DNA of 64,000 nt, taken from Saccharothrix sp. NRRL B-16314. Its GTDB lineage: Bacteria; Actinomycetota; Actinomycetes; Mycobacteriales; Pseudonocardiaceae. The stretch covers positions 76,020 to 140,019 of the forward strand of contig NZ_JNXC01000017.1 of NCBI RefSeq assembly GCF_000716595.1. The letters run 5' to 3'. This document shows positions 50,341 through 59,716 of the stretch, one piece after another (position 1 is the stretch's first letter; each line of letters opens with the position of its first letter). The notes beneath the pieces are model-generated. The model worked only from the letters and a program-made list of their open reading frames with translations, was not told where the DNA came from and ran no database searches. Made by a program: the position numbers and the translations under genes.

Positions 50341-50816
50341 GATTCCCCCAGGCGACCACCGGCCAGGTCGACCTCGAACCCACTCCCGCACGACGGGCAC
50401 GTCACCCCGGCCCGCGTGTGCCCCTCGCTGTTGATCCGCCGGTAGAAGTCCTGGAGGAACGCGATGTCCGTGGCGTACATCCGCTCCACCACGCCCACGT
50501 TCACCTCCTCCACCGCACCCAGCTCGGTGATCACCATGCTGAGCAGCAGCACGCTGAGGTAGCCCGGGTTCTCCTTCACCCGCAGGTCGATCTGCGGTCG
50601 CAGCTCGTCCCGGGCCGTCGCCAGCCGCATCCGCCCGTGCCGGTGCACGACGCCCTCCGCGTCCACGTACCCGCGCGGCAGCTCGAAGTCGAACTCCGTG
50701 CGCAGCGCGGGCTCCCGCTCCACGAACGACGACTTCCCCGCACCGGCCTCGACTGCCTCGACCGGATCGGCGGCCAGTTCGTCCAGCGAGTCGAGCCCGA
50801 TCACCCGTCGCCTCAT
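50337..50816 (-). CDS. Phage tail assembly-like protein with C-terminal Cys pair
   Basis: A 159-aa protein: MRRRVIGLDSLDELAADP, ALRTEFDFELPRGYVDAEGV, then VLLLSMVITELGAVEEVNVG and YATDIAFLQDFYRRINSEGH. It ends with a short CPSCGSGF metal-knuckle-like motif. Position between tube and DUF6760 genes is that of phage tail assembly chaperones. It starts overlapping the tube gene's stop by 1 nt. Confidence 0.85.
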   Translation of the reverse strand: MRRRVIGLDSLDELAADPVEAVEAGAGKSSFVEREPALRTEFDFELPRGYVDAEGVVHRHGRMRLATARDELRPQIDLRVKENPGYLSVLLLSMVITELGAVEEVNVGVVERMYATDIAFLQDFYRRINSEGHTRAGVTCPSCGSGFEVDLAGGRLGES

Positions 50817-51259
50817 CAGTCCTCCAGGGTGATGTCCTCGAAGGTGATGGTCACCTTCTCGATCGCGGCACTGGACTCGCCCGCCTTCAGCGACGGGCCC
50901 TCCCACTTGCTGACCCACCCGTTGACCAGGTTCAGCCGGCGTTCGGTCTCGCCCTTGCTGTTCATGATCTCGATGGTGATGTTCTGGCGCGCCGTCTCGA
51001 CGTCACCCTTGTTCACCGTCTCCTTCAGCCACTTGGTGAACTCCTTGCTCTTGTCCATCCCCCGGGTGACCGTGATCTCGCCGCCCTTGCGGGCACCGGG
51101 CTGCTTGCGCAGCAACGGCTTGCCCTGCGGGGTCACCTGCGAGATCTCGACCACGTCCTCCTCGATGGTCACCCCGCTGACCTCCTGCAGGGACTCGACC
51201 ATGTAGGCGCCGAGCTGGAGGCCGAAGATGTGGGTGGAGAGAGCGTCGCCGTCTGCCAT
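50816..51259 (-). CDS. CIS main inner tube protein
   Basis: A 147-aa gp19-family protein: DALSTHIFGLQLGAYMVESL, VEISQVTPQGKPLLRKQPGA, TVTRGMDKSKEFTKWLKETV and IEIMNSKGETERRLNLVNGW. Stacks as hexameric rings forming the needle driven out by sheath contraction. Lies 32 bp downstream of the sheath gene and is expected to be highly expressed with it. Confidence 0.93.
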   Translation of the reverse strand: MADGDALSTHIFGLQLGAYMVESLQEVSGVTIEEDVVEISQVTPQGKPLLRKQPGARKGGEITVTRGMDKSKEFTKWLKETVNKGDVETARQNITIEIMNSKGETERRLNLVNGWVSKWEGPSLKAGESSAAIEKVTITFEDITLED

Positions 51260-51291
51260 GACTGGTGCTGCCTTTCCTTGTGGGACGCGGA

Positions 51292-52809
51292 TTACTCGCT
51301 GACGAGGCTGGTGTTGTCGGAGAACTGGGCCAGGCGGAAGACCACGAACTCGGCGGGCTTCACCGGCGCCACGCCGATCTCGCACACGACCTGGCCGAGG
51401 TCGATGGACTCCGGCGGGTTGTTGTCCCGGTCGCACTTGACGTAGAACGCCTCGGCCGGGGTGCGGCCGAACAGCGCGCCCTGACGCCACTGCTCGGTGA
51501 GGAACGCGGTGATGTTGCGCCTGATCCCGGCCCACAGCCGGTCGTCGTTCGGCTCGAACACGACCCACTGGGTGCCCAGGAGGATCGATTCCTCCAGGAA
51601 GTTGAACAGCCGCCGCACGTTCAGGTAGCGCCACGCCGGGTCGGACGACAGCGTCCGCGCGCCCCAGATCCGGATGCCGCGACCCGGGAACGTGCGCACG
51701 CAGTTCACGCCGACCGGGTTCAGCAGGTCCTGCTCGCTCTTGCTGAGCGTGATCTCCAGGTCCACCGCGCCGCGGATGACCTCGTTGGCCGGCGCCTTGT
51801 GCACACCCCGTTCGGCGTCGCTGCGCGCCCACACACCGGCGACGTGACCGGACGGCGGCACGAGCGTGTTGCGCCCGCCGGCCGGGTCGAAAACCTTGAT
51901 CCACGGGTAGTAAAGGGTGGCGTAGCGAGAGTCGTGATTAGCCTCCTGCATCCGCCACTTGTGCACCCGCTGCGGGGTGAGTCCGGGCGGGGCGTCCAGC
52001 ACTGCGACCCGGTCGCCCATCTGCTCGCAGTGCGAGATGACGGCCGCCTGCACCGTCTGCACGCCCTCCAGGTCGATCAGGCCGCGCTGGTAGGCGCTCA
52101 TCAGGTCCGGCACCGCGACCATGGTGACCTCGTCGATGTTCTCCAGGCCGCCGAACCCGGTCCGCGCCTCGGAATCGCCGACGTACTCCTGCGCGTCGAG
52201 CTTCACGGGCTTGGCGGCCTTCGGGGACGGCACCGCCACCGATTGCTTGTCCGGTCGCGCGAGCGCGGTGCCGGTCGCCTCGGTGACCTCGATCAGCTTC
52301 GAGCGCTCGGCGACCTGCGTCACCACGTAGTTCTTGATGTTCTTCCGGGTCGACACGTCGAACGTCTCGACCACCTTGTCGCCCTGGCGGACCAGCAGCT
52401 TGAACCGGTCGTCCGGCGGGTTCTCGCCGTCGGCGTCCGCGACCTCAACGGAGAGGTCCGGGCCGGCCGAGGGCAGGGCGGAGATCCGCAGACCGCCCAG
52501 CGCCACGGGCTGCGCGGTCGCGGGCTTGGTGTCCGCGTCACTCGCCGAGCCGCCGATCCGCACCACGTAGGCCGAGCCGCCGCCGTTGGCGAAGTAGCCG
52601 TAGACGGCGTGCGGGAGGTAGGCGTCCTCGGTGAACCCGCCGAAGTCGCGCACGTACTGGTTCCAGTTGGCGACCAGGGTCGGCTCGTGGAAGGGGCCCT
52701 GTTCGGCGAAGCCGACGAAGGCCGCCACCGCGGTGCCGACTCCCTCGATCGGGCGCGCACCGGTCTGGACCTCCTCCACGTACACGCCGGGCGAGAGGTA
52801 CTGCGGCAT
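51292..52809 (-). CDS. CIS contractile sheath protein
   Basis: A 505-aa sheath protein: MPQYLSPGVYVEEVQTGARP at the start, the hallmark of phage/CIS sheaths. VGTAVAAFVGFAEQGPFHEP and YFANGGGSAYVVRI follow, and the conserved C-terminal domain has GRGIRIWGARTLSSDPAWRY, LNVRRLFNFLEESILLGTQW and FRLAQFSDNTSLVSE. ATG at 52809 has AAGGAG at good spacing. First gene after an intrinsic terminator, so it probably heads its own transcript with a promoter in 52810-52905. Confidence 0.96.
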   Translation of the reverse strand: MPQYLSPGVYVEEVQTGARPIEGVGTAVAAFVGFAEQGPFHEPTLVANWNQYVRDFGGFTEDAYLPHAVYGYFANGGGSAYVVRIGGSASDADTKPATAQPVALGGLRISALPSAGPDLSVEVADADGENPPDDRFKLLVRQGDKVVETFDVSTRKNIKNYVVTQVAERSKLIEVTEATGTALARPDKQSVAVPSPKAAKPVKLDAQEYVGDSEARTGFGGLENIDEVTMVAVPDLMSAYQRGLIDLEGVQTVQAAVISHCEQMGDRVAVLDAPPGLTPQRVHKWRMQEANHDSRYATLYYPWIKVFDPAGGRNTLVPPSGHVAGVWARSDAERGVHKAPANEVIRGAVDLEITLSKSEQDLLNPVGVNCVRTFPGRGIRIWGARTLSSDPAWRYLNVRRLFNFLEESILLGTQWVVFEPNDDRLWAGIRRNITAFLTEQWRQGALFGRTPAEAFYVKCDRDNNPPESIDLGQVVCEIGVAPVKPAEFVVFRLAQFSDNTSLVSE

Positions 52810-52909
52810 GGTCGCTCCTTCTCTGCTCTTCCGCTCTGGCCACACAAGCCTCTCGCCCGCGCGCTCGCGGCGGCAGGACCGGCGGACCCCGGTAGGGGGC
52901 ATTCCCCCT

Positions 52910-52970
52910 GCCCGAACAGGCAATCGGGCCCTTCGGGCAAACGAAAAGAGCGCCCACAGCGGGCGCTCTT
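52910..52970 (-). terminator. Intrinsic terminator after the AAA ATPase gene
   Basis: AAGAGCGCCC at 52946-52955 pairs with 52961-52970 over a 5-nt loop. Read on the minus strand the stem ends in CTCTTTTCG, a true U-run. It lies 15 bp past the ATPase stop. A second small stem, GCCCGAA/TTCGGGC (52910-52916 with 52932-52938), follows. Separates the ATPase operon from the sheath operon. Confidence 0.8.
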
Positions 52971-52984
52971 CCCGAAAAGCGAGC

Positions 52985-55045
52985 TCAGTTGTCCAGCCAC
53001 GACCCGAACTCGCCGGGCAGCACGAGCCGGCCCAGCTTGCGGTACTCCTGGTGCACGGCGGCCATCACGTCGGCCATCCGCAACGGCCGTTCGGCGGCGG
53101 CGGCGAGGTACGCGGCGGTCACCACGCACGCCCGGATCGACCCGCCCGCCAGCTCGAACCGCTCGGCGCAGAACGCCAGGTCGAGGTCGTCCGCCCGGGG
53201 CATCCGCGAGCCGAGGCAGCGGTCCCACAGCGCGAGCCGCTGAGTCGCGTCGGGCACCGGGAAGTCGGCGATCACGTCGATCCGCCGCGTGAACGCCTCG
53301 TCCACGTTGGACCGGAGGTTGGTGGTGAGCACCGCGATGCCGTCGAAGGACTCCATCCGCTGCAACAGGTACGCCGATTCCATGTTGGCGTGCTTGTCGT
53401 GCGAGTCCTTGACCTCCGACCGCTTGCCGAACACGGCGTCGGCCTCGTCGAACAGCAACACGCCGTGCACGCCCGCGGCCTCGGTGAAGATCCGCTCCAG
53501 GTTCTTCTCCGTCTCGCCGATGTACTTGTCCACCACCGACGACAGGTCCACCACGTAGAGGTCCATGCCGACCGCACCGGCGACGACCTCGGCGGACATC
53601 GTCTTGCCGGTGCCCGACTCGCCGGCGAACAACGCCACCACCCCGCGTCCCCGACCTCCGCCGGGACGCATCCGCCACTCGCCCAGCACCCGGTCCCGGT
53701 GCCGTGCGCGCAGCACCAGCTCGTCCAGCTGCCGCCGGGTCGGCTCGGGCAGCACCAGGTCGTCCCAATCCACGGCGGGGGTGATCCGCCGCGCCAACTG
53801 CTCCAAGCCGGCCCCGTTCTGGGCGCGCACCCCGGCCCGGACGTGTGCCACGCCGACCGGGCGGTCCTCCAGCACGGCCAGCCGTGCGGCGACCGACACC
53901 GCGCGGTCCACTTCGTCCGTGCCCAGTCGGTACCCGGCCAGGTCGGCCACCATCGCCGGGTCGGCGGCCGTGCCGGTGGCGTCGGCCAGCGCCCGCGCCC
54001 ACCGCTCCGCCCGCCGGCCGGTGTCCAGCGCCGGCACGGGCACCGACACCACCGGCTGCGCGGTCCACTGCGGGTCCCAATGCCGCCGGCTGTGGAAGAA
54101 CAGGGGCACCTCGCCCGCCACCGCGGTGAGGTCGCGGATCAGCCGGATCTTGTCGGGCAGCAACGGCTCCAACGGGCCGAACACCAGGCCCGCGCCGCGC
54201 AAGCGGGCCTCACGGACCGCCGCCACCAGCGGGGCGTCCGCCCGGTCGGCGACCGCCGGGACGTCCAGCACCACGGCGTCACGACCGGCCGCGGCAAGGG
54301 CCTCCACCGCGACGCGGGCCGCGTCACCGTCGGTGTCGCGCAGGTGCACCGCCCGGACGCCCGCGTCCAGCGCGTCGCCGATCCGCCGGGCCAGGGGTGA
54401 CTCCGGGACGCTGCCCGCGGGCACCACCCTCGCGGTGGTCCCGATCGCCGGATCGGGCTCGTCGTCGCCGAGCAGGTGGGCGACGACCCGGTCCGGCACG
54501 CGCAACGGCCGGGACAACACCGGCGACTCGCCGTCCCGGACCTCCAGCAGGCCGCTCCGGACCAGCGGCGCGGACGCGGCGAACCGGAACCGGCCCGGTC
54601 CGGCCGCCGGCAGCCCGCACAGCTCCAGCGCGAGCCCCACGGTCGCCCGACGGCGGGTCACGTCGTCGTTGAGGTAGCCGTAGAGCCGTTCGAACCGGGC
54701 GTCGACGTCCGGCGCCAGGGCGACCAGCAGGAACTCGACGTCCACCGGTTCCAGGTCGAACCGCCGGGCCAGGGTCGACAGCCGGGGACCGGGCTCGGGC
54801 ACCGTCGCCGCGAGCACGTCCAGGTCGGGCTCGTCGTCCGGTGGCGTCAGCGGCTCCCGGTGCCCGTCCAGGATGCGCCGCACCGACTCGGCGGTCAGGT
54901 ACATGCCCCGGTGCGGGTCGTCCAACGTCGGATCGGTCGCCGCCCGCGCCGCGATTGCGTGGCGCACCCGCCACTCGACCGCGCCGAGCCTCGCCCACAG
55001 GTAGGCCAGGTCGGGTGTCCCGGTCGGGATCGCTGTCGCCGTCAT
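52985..55045 (-). CDS. AAA+ ATPase of the CIS locus
   Basis: A 686-aa protein of the CIS-associated AAA+ class. N-terminal about 400 residues are helical/beta modules (DLAYLWARLGAVEWRVRHAI, FDLEPVDVEFLLVALAPDVD). The C-terminal AAA core has Walker A ALFAGESGTGKTMSAEVV (about 473), Walker B GVLLFDEADAVFG (about 527), sensor VLTTNLRSNVD and arginine finger region EAFTRRIDV. It is the presumed assembly or remodelling ATPase; contraction itself needs no ATP. Overlaps the DUF4255 gene by 4 nt. Confidence 0.92.
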   Translation of the reverse strand: MTATAIPTGTPDLAYLWARLGAVEWRVRHAIAARAATDPTLDDPHRGMYLTAESVRRILDGHREPLTPPDDEPDLDVLAATVPEPGPRLSTLARRFDLEPVDVEFLLVALAPDVDARFERLYGYLNDDVTRRRATVGLALELCGLPAAGPGRFRFAASAPLVRSGLLEVRDGESPVLSRPLRVPDRVVAHLLGDDEPDPAIGTTARVVPAGSVPESPLARRIGDALDAGVRAVHLRDTDGDAARVAVEALAAAGRDAVVLDVPAVADRADAPLVAAVREARLRGAGLVFGPLEPLLPDKIRLIRDLTAVAGEVPLFFHSRRHWDPQWTAQPVVSVPVPALDTGRRAERWARALADATGTAADPAMVADLAGYRLGTDEVDRAVSVAARLAVLEDRPVGVAHVRAGVRAQNGAGLEQLARRITPAVDWDDLVLPEPTRRQLDELVLRARHRDRVLGEWRMRPGGGRGRGVVALFAGESGTGKTMSAEVVAGAVGMDLYVVDLSSVVDKYIGETEKNLERIFTEAAGVHGVLLFDEADAVFGKRSEVKDSHDKHANMESAYLLQRMESFDGIAVLTTNLRSNVDEAFTRRIDVIADFPVPDATQRLALWDRCLGSRMPRADDLDLAFCAERFELAGGSIRACVVTAAYLAAAAERPLRMADVMAAVHQEYRKLGRLVLPGEFGSWLDN

Positions 55046-55713
55046 CGGATCGGACCTCCACGTCGTCGTCGGTCCGCGGGCCGGGGCCGGGCCGGTGCGA
55101 AACCGCCGCCACCGGGGGTGTCCTCGTAGCGCAGCCTGCGGCTGTCGTCCTCGGGCCCGCCGACGAGGACCAGGCCGCCGTCGGCGGGAGCGGCGAGCGG
55201 GGTCAGGGTGCCGGCCACCGGCGCGGTCACCACCACGTTGATGGCCGGTTTGAGCCGACCGCCGAGCGCGGACCACACGTCGGTCGCCGCACGTCCCTCA
55301 GACACCGGCCCGCCGCACTCCAGCAGGACGCTCAAGTCCAGTTCCGCCAACGAACCGGTGAGCCACTCCGACGCCAACCGGCCGTGGCCAGCGAGGCACG
55401 CCAACGCCTGCGACAGCAGCCGGTGCTCGTCCTGCGGCCGGTTCGTCCACGCCGTCACCAGGTAGGACAGCCGGAACCAGCGCGGCGGCTTGCGGTGCGC
55501 GACGAGCTCGTCCCGCTCGAACACCTCCAGGTTGCCGGTGCTGCGCCGGGACTCGTCCTCGCGGATGTCGTACAGGAACACGTTGACCGTCGGCGCGTTG
55601 CGCCGTGCCGTCCAGTCGGTGGTGGGCGCCTCGAACACGAGCTCACCACCACCGCCGGGCACGCCACCGGCGGCGAGCAGCCTGCGGATCCCCTCGTCCA
55701 CCTCGTGGATCAC
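55042..55713 (-). CDS. DUF4255 (Pvc16-like) tube/sheath-terminator protein
   Basis: A 223-aa protein: IHEVDEGIRRLLAAGGVPGG, NAPTVNVFLYDIREDESRRS, PPRWFRLSYLVTAWTNRPQD and EHRLLSQALACLAGHG, the DUF4255 signature. In characterised CIS, Pvc16/Afp16-type proteins cap the tube and sheath and fix length. The C-terminal 30 residues are Gly/Arg/Pro-rich and disordered. Sixteen bp after the PD40 gene. Confidence 0.9.
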   Translation of the reverse strand: MIHEVDEGIRRLLAAGGVPGGGGELVFEAPTTDWTARRNAPTVNVFLYDIREDESRRSTGNLEVFERDELVAHRKPPRWFRLSYLVTAWTNRPQDEHRLLSQALACLAGHGRLASEWLTGSLAELDLSVLLECGGPVSEGRAATDVWSALGGRLKPAINVVVTAPVAGTLTPLAAPADGGLVLVGGPEDDSRRLRYEDTPGGGGFAPARPRPADRRRRGGPIR

Positions 55714-55729
55714 TGCAACCTCCTGGGAG

Positions 55730-58700
55730 TCACCTGCGCCGGACCATGTCGGGAGGTCCGACGGTGCCGGGCACGACGAGGAACGGAGTGGTCGCGGGTC
55801 GGAAACCCGGTCCGGCGGCGGTGATCGTCCGCGGACCGGTCTGGTCCTTGCCGAGGATGAGCAGCTGCGCGGTGAAACCGCCGTCCGGCCGCGGGATCGT
55901 CGGCGCGGCGGCCGACGTGATGCCGGGTGACCAGGTCAGCCGCACCGGCGCACCCGGCGGGAAGTCCACGCCGCGCACCGACGTGACGAACCCGGGTTCA
56001 CCGATCGGCGGCACGGCGACGATCCGGGGCAGCAGCACGCGCATCGGCGCGGCGGCCGCGTTGTCCGCCGGGTCGGCGTCGGTGCCGGTCGTGCGCAACG
56101 TGCCGCGCACGGTGGTCTCGAGCGGCTGGTCCGGCGCCAGCACGACCTGCACCACCTGCGACGCTCCCGGCGCCAGGTCGGGCAACGGGCAGCCGGCGGC
56201 GGAGCACCCCGGCGGCAGGGTCGCCACCGGCACGCGCGCGGGGAGCGCGAAGTCCAGCCGGAGCCCGGTGGCCAGGCCACCGCCGCCGTTGCGGACCGTG
56301 TAGACCGCCGTCGCGCGTCCGCCCACATAGGACGGGTTCGGCTGCACCACCACGGCCAGCGAAGGACCGGCGGCGGGCGGGGCAGGCGGCGGCGGGGGTG
56401 GTGGCGGGGGTCCGGTCACCGGGTCGCGCACCGGGATCGCCGTGCTGGAGGCGTTGTCGGACGGCAGCACGTCGAGCACCGAGCCCGCCACCGACCACGT
56501 GACGCTCCGCCGTCCGGGCACCAGGCCCACCACGTCGGCGACGATCTCCACGGACCCGCCCGGCTCCACGACTCCGAGGTCGCACCGCAACTCGGCCACG
56601 TCACACGAGCCGCGCGCGGGCCGCAACCCGTCCAGCCGCACACCCTCCGGAACGGCGACCGTCAGCGAAGTGCCCGGTGACGGAGCCGGACCGCGGTTCA
56701 CGACGGTCACCGCCACCGGGGTCGTCACGCCCGCGTCCGCGTCCGGTGCGGCGGGTGGCGCCTCGACGGCGAGGTCGACCGACTGCTGCCAGGTCGGCTC
56801 CTTCTGCCGGCCCGGCAGGTCGGCGGTGATCCGCCGGACCTCGCCCGTGCCCAGGTCGACGACGTCCAGCTCCTCCGGTGACGTGAGGTCACCCGCACGG
56901 CGGGCGGTGAGCACCACCCGGTCGCCGTCGGGGGAGAACGACACGTCACGGGGTTGGAACGGACCCGAAGGCGGCGCGGTCAGCGGGGTGACGCACGTGT
57001 TCGCCCCCGAGGGCAGCAGCACGCGGCACCCGTTGTCCGCCAACGACACCAGCAGCACGCCGTCGGCCTCCCGGTTGAACGCCAGCGTGCGCCCGTCCGG
57101 GCTGAACACCGAACTGTCGTCGGTCACCTCGCAGTCGAACCCGCAGACCGCCGCGGACACGTCCCGCTGCTGGTCCAGCGTCCCGGCGCGGGCGGTCCAC
57201 ACGTGGTTGTCGCGCACCTCGGCGGTGGGGCCGTCGAAGACCCGTCCCCGGGTGAACGACAGCGTGCCGCCGTCCGGCGACCACTCCGGCTGGGTGTCCT
57301 CCTGGTCGGCCAGGGCCGGTGGGGGAGTCAGCTTCCCCACCACGGCGCCGGTCGCGGCCTCGACCACCACGATCCGGCTCGGGCCGCCGTCCGGCCGCAC
57401 CCCGCCGGGCGTGCGGCGGGCGAACGCCAGGAACCGGCCGTCCGGCGACCACACTGCGTCGAACTCCCAGTCGGTCGGCGACCGGTCGGCCACCGGAACC
57501 CGGCGCGCGTCGGCGCCGTCCGCGTCCACCAGCCACAGCCGCTGCACCCGCCTGCCGTCGACGTCCTCGAACCGGCTCAGCGCGATGGTCCGGCCGTCGG
57601 GGGAGTAGGACTGCCGCTGGGTCCACGGGTCGAAACCGGCCCGGGGGCGGAACAGCAGGTTGGGGTCGTTGACGCTCTCCGGGTCCTCGCGCAGCACCGC
57701 CACGCCGAGGTCACGCGGGTCCGAGCCGTCCGGCCGGATGTCCTGGAGGGTCGCGGTGAAGCGGGTCTCGGCGGTCGTGCGGGCCACCAGCAGGTGCTCG
57801 CCGCGCCCGTCCACCAGCCACGTCGGCGAGGTGATCGTGCGGTCCTCCGCCAGCAGCAGACCGGGCGCGACCGTGACGGGCAGGCCGGGGCCGGTGTCGA
57901 CCTGGTACACCTTCTCGACGTTCGGGTCGGCCGGGCACGAGCACGTCTGGTCGATGCTGAGGAACAGCAGCCCGACGCCGTCCGGCTTCCAGCCCGGCGA
58001 CCGTCCGCGCCACCCGGCCTGGTCGCCACCCAGCACCGGAACCCCGACGCTGCCGCCGTCCAGCACGCGCAGCTGCCGGGTGCCGTCGATGTCGAGGCTG
58101 TAGGCGATGCGGCCGTCCCGCGGGTTCCAGTCCGGCTCGCCCGCGTCGCCGTCCGGCTCGTCGGTGACCCGCGTGGCGCGACCGCCGCCGACCGGGACGC
58201 GGTAGATCTCCCGCGCGCCGTCGCGGTCACCGGAGAACGCGACGCTCGCGCCGTCCGGTGAGAACGTCGGCCACGTCTCGTCGGACCGCGTGTCGGTCAG
58301 CTGACGCAGCCCCTTGCCGTCCACGCCGACCAGCCACAGGTCTCGCCGCTCGCCGTCGAGCGAGTCGAACACGACCGTGCGCAGGTCCGGCGACAGCCGG
58401 GGGTGCGCGGCGTCAAGGCCTACGGTGAGCCTGCGCACCGCACCGCCCGCCGTGCGCAGGTACACCTGCGGCGTCGGGCCGTCACGCAGGCTGGTGAACA
58501 CCACCAGGCCGCCGCGCGCCGAGACGTCGTCGTCGTGGTGCGCGGGTCCGGCGGCGAGCAGCGGTTCACTGGGCCGCAACTGCTCGGGGACGGGACCGGT
58601 CAGCGCGCCGATGCTGCGGTGGCCGGTGCCGGTGTAGGCGATCCGGCCGGACACCGGGTCGTCCTGGAGCACCGACGCCGACACCGACGTGGCGACGTCG

Positions 58701-58780
58701 TTCACCACCACGACCGCGGCGCTCAGCGCCACCACCGCGCCGATCAGGGCGAGGGGCCGGGTCGGCAGCCGGTTCGACAA
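55730..58780 (-). CDS. Membrane-anchored PD40/TolB beta-propeller and CARDB-like protein (CIS-linked)
   Basis: A 1016-aa protein starting at TTG 58780, which has GGAGGTGGAACC directly before it. One N-terminal membrane helix (PLALIGAVVALSAAVVVV). Many PD40/WD40-like repeats follow, about 80-700 (LSPDLRTVVFDSLDGERRDL, FSPDGASVAFSGDRDGAREI, WSPDGRFLAFARRTP, WSPDGGTLSFTRG). Then two CARDB/DUF11-like Ig folds (VAVTVVNRGPAPSPGTSLTV, VYTVRNGGGGLATGLRLDF) and a terminal Ig-like domain. The bulk is predicted outside the membrane. First gene of the DUF4255-ATPase operon. Such a receptor-like protein could position or trigger CIS particles; this is inference. Confidence 0.82.
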   Translation of the reverse strand: MSNRLPTRPLALIGAVVALSAAVVVVNDVATSVSASVLQDDPVSGRIAYTGTGHRSIGALTGPVPEQLRPSEPLLAAGPAHHDDDVSARGGLVVFTSLRDGPTPQVYLRTAGGAVRRLTVGLDAAHPRLSPDLRTVVFDSLDGERRDLWLVGVDGKGLRQLTDTRSDETWPTFSPDGASVAFSGDRDGAREIYRVPVGGGRATRVTDEPDGDAGEPDWNPRDGRIAYSLDIDGTRQLRVLDGGSVGVPVLGGDQAGWRGRSPGWKPDGVGLLFLSIDQTCSCPADPNVEKVYQVDTGPGLPVTVAPGLLLAEDRTITSPTWLVDGRGEHLLVARTTAETRFTATLQDIRPDGSDPRDLGVAVLREDPESVNDPNLLFRPRAGFDPWTQRQSYSPDGRTIALSRFEDVDGRRVQRLWLVDADGADARRVPVADRSPTDWEFDAVWSPDGRFLAFARRTPGGVRPDGGPSRIVVVEAATGAVVGKLTPPPALADQEDTQPEWSPDGGTLSFTRGRVFDGPTAEVRDNHVWTARAGTLDQQRDVSAAVCGFDCEVTDDSSVFSPDGRTLAFNREADGVLLVSLADNGCRVLLPSGANTCVTPLTAPPSGPFQPRDVSFSPDGDRVVLTARRAGDLTSPEELDVVDLGTGEVRRITADLPGRQKEPTWQQSVDLAVEAPPAAPDADAGVTTPVAVTVVNRGPAPSPGTSLTVAVPEGVRLDGLRPARGSCDVAELRCDLGVVEPGGSVEIVADVVGLVPGRRSVTWSVAGSVLDVLPSDNASSTAIPVRDPVTGPPPPPPPPPAPPAAGPSLAVVVQPNPSYVGGRATAVYTVRNGGGGLATGLRLDFALPARVPVATLPPGCSAAGCPLPDLAPGASQVVQVVLAPDQPLETTVRGTLRTTGTDADPADNAAAAPMRVLLPRIVAVPPIGEPGFVTSVRGVDFPPGAPVRLTWSPGITSAAAPTIPRPDGGFTAQLLILGKDQTGPRTITAAGPGFRPATTPFLVVPGTVGPPDMVRRR

Positions 58781-58920
58781 GGTTCCACCTCCGTCTGGGC
58801 CTTGCACGTCTGGGGCATGTGCCCGAATCGTCGTCCGGCGCACCGGGGGCCACGGAGGTCCCGGCGGGCACGGTCGGGGCACGACTCGGGGCCGTTCGGG
58901 CAACTCGGGCCCGTGACGGC

Positions 58921-59544
58921 TCAGATCAGGCCGTGCCGCATCACGTACCCGACGGCGTGCGCGCGGTTGCGCAGCTGCAGCCGGGTCGTCACCTCGTGCA
59001 GGACGTTCTTCACCGTGCGCTCGGAGAACGACATCTTCGACGCGATCTCGGACGTGTCGAAACCTTCGGACACCAGCCGCAGCATGTCCGCCTCACGGGC
59101 GGTCAGCGTGGACAGCGACGGGCCGTTGGGGTCCAGCACGCTGCGCTGCAACCGGCCCACGTGGTCGAGCAGCTTGCCCAGCAGGTCGCCGGGCAGCACC
59201 GCTTCCCCGTTGGCCAGCGCGGAAACCGTGCTCACCAACCGGTCCTGGTCGGCCTCGGACCGCCGGATCACCGCCGTCACGCCGCAGTCGATGGTGGTCT
59301 GCAGGGCGTCCTGGTCGAAGCGCCCCACCACCAGGCCGATGCGCGTCGTGGACGAGCGCCGCAGCCGGCGCAGCACCCGTGCGGTGGCGTCGTCCACCTG
59401 GTCCACCACCACGAGCGACACGACGGCGCGCTGCTCCTCGTCCGGCCGCACCACCTCCACCTCGGGCCGGGGCCGCAGCTGGTACGTGATCCCCGCCTTC
59501 AGCACATGGTCCTCGGCGTACACGGCCACCGGAATCCTGGACAT
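58921..59544 (-). CDS. LuxR-family regulator with atypical receiver domain (CIS-flanking copy 2)
   Basis: A 207-aa regulator closely paralogous to 38395-39015. N-terminal CheY-like half (RIPVAVYAEDHVLKAGITYQ) in which no clear acidic pocket plus acceptor is preserved. The LuxR helix-turn-helix is AREADMLRLVSEGFDTSEIA with FSERTVKNVLHEVTTRLQLR, followed by AHAVGYVMRHGLI, parallel to AHAVAYALRKGMI in copy 1. ATG at 59544 with GGAGGG before it. Divergent from the membrane protein gene at 59717. Likely regulates the CIS operons running from 58.8 kb. Confidence 0.85.
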   Translation of the reverse strand: MSRIPVAVYAEDHVLKAGITYQLRPRPEVEVVRPDEEQRAVVSLVVVDQVDDATARVLRRLRRSSTTRIGLVVGRFDQDALQTTIDCGVTAVIRRSEADQDRLVSTVSALANGEAVLPGDLLGKLLDHVGRLQRSVLDPNGPSLSTLTAREADMLRLVSEGFDTSEIASKMSFSERTVKNVLHEVTTRLQLRNRAHAVGYVMRHGLI

Positions 59545-59716
59545 GCAACCCTCCTGTGGAATAGCCGGACCGCACGGTCGGCGACCTCGTGGGGACCATC
59601 GTCGGCCGGGGAGGGGTTCGCGGGCACCGGCGTGGGGACTTCGGTGCACGGGTTTGCCCGTACGGTGCCCTTTTCTCCCTGTCCACCGCCGGTGTGCCGT
59701 CCCTACCGTTCGTCGG

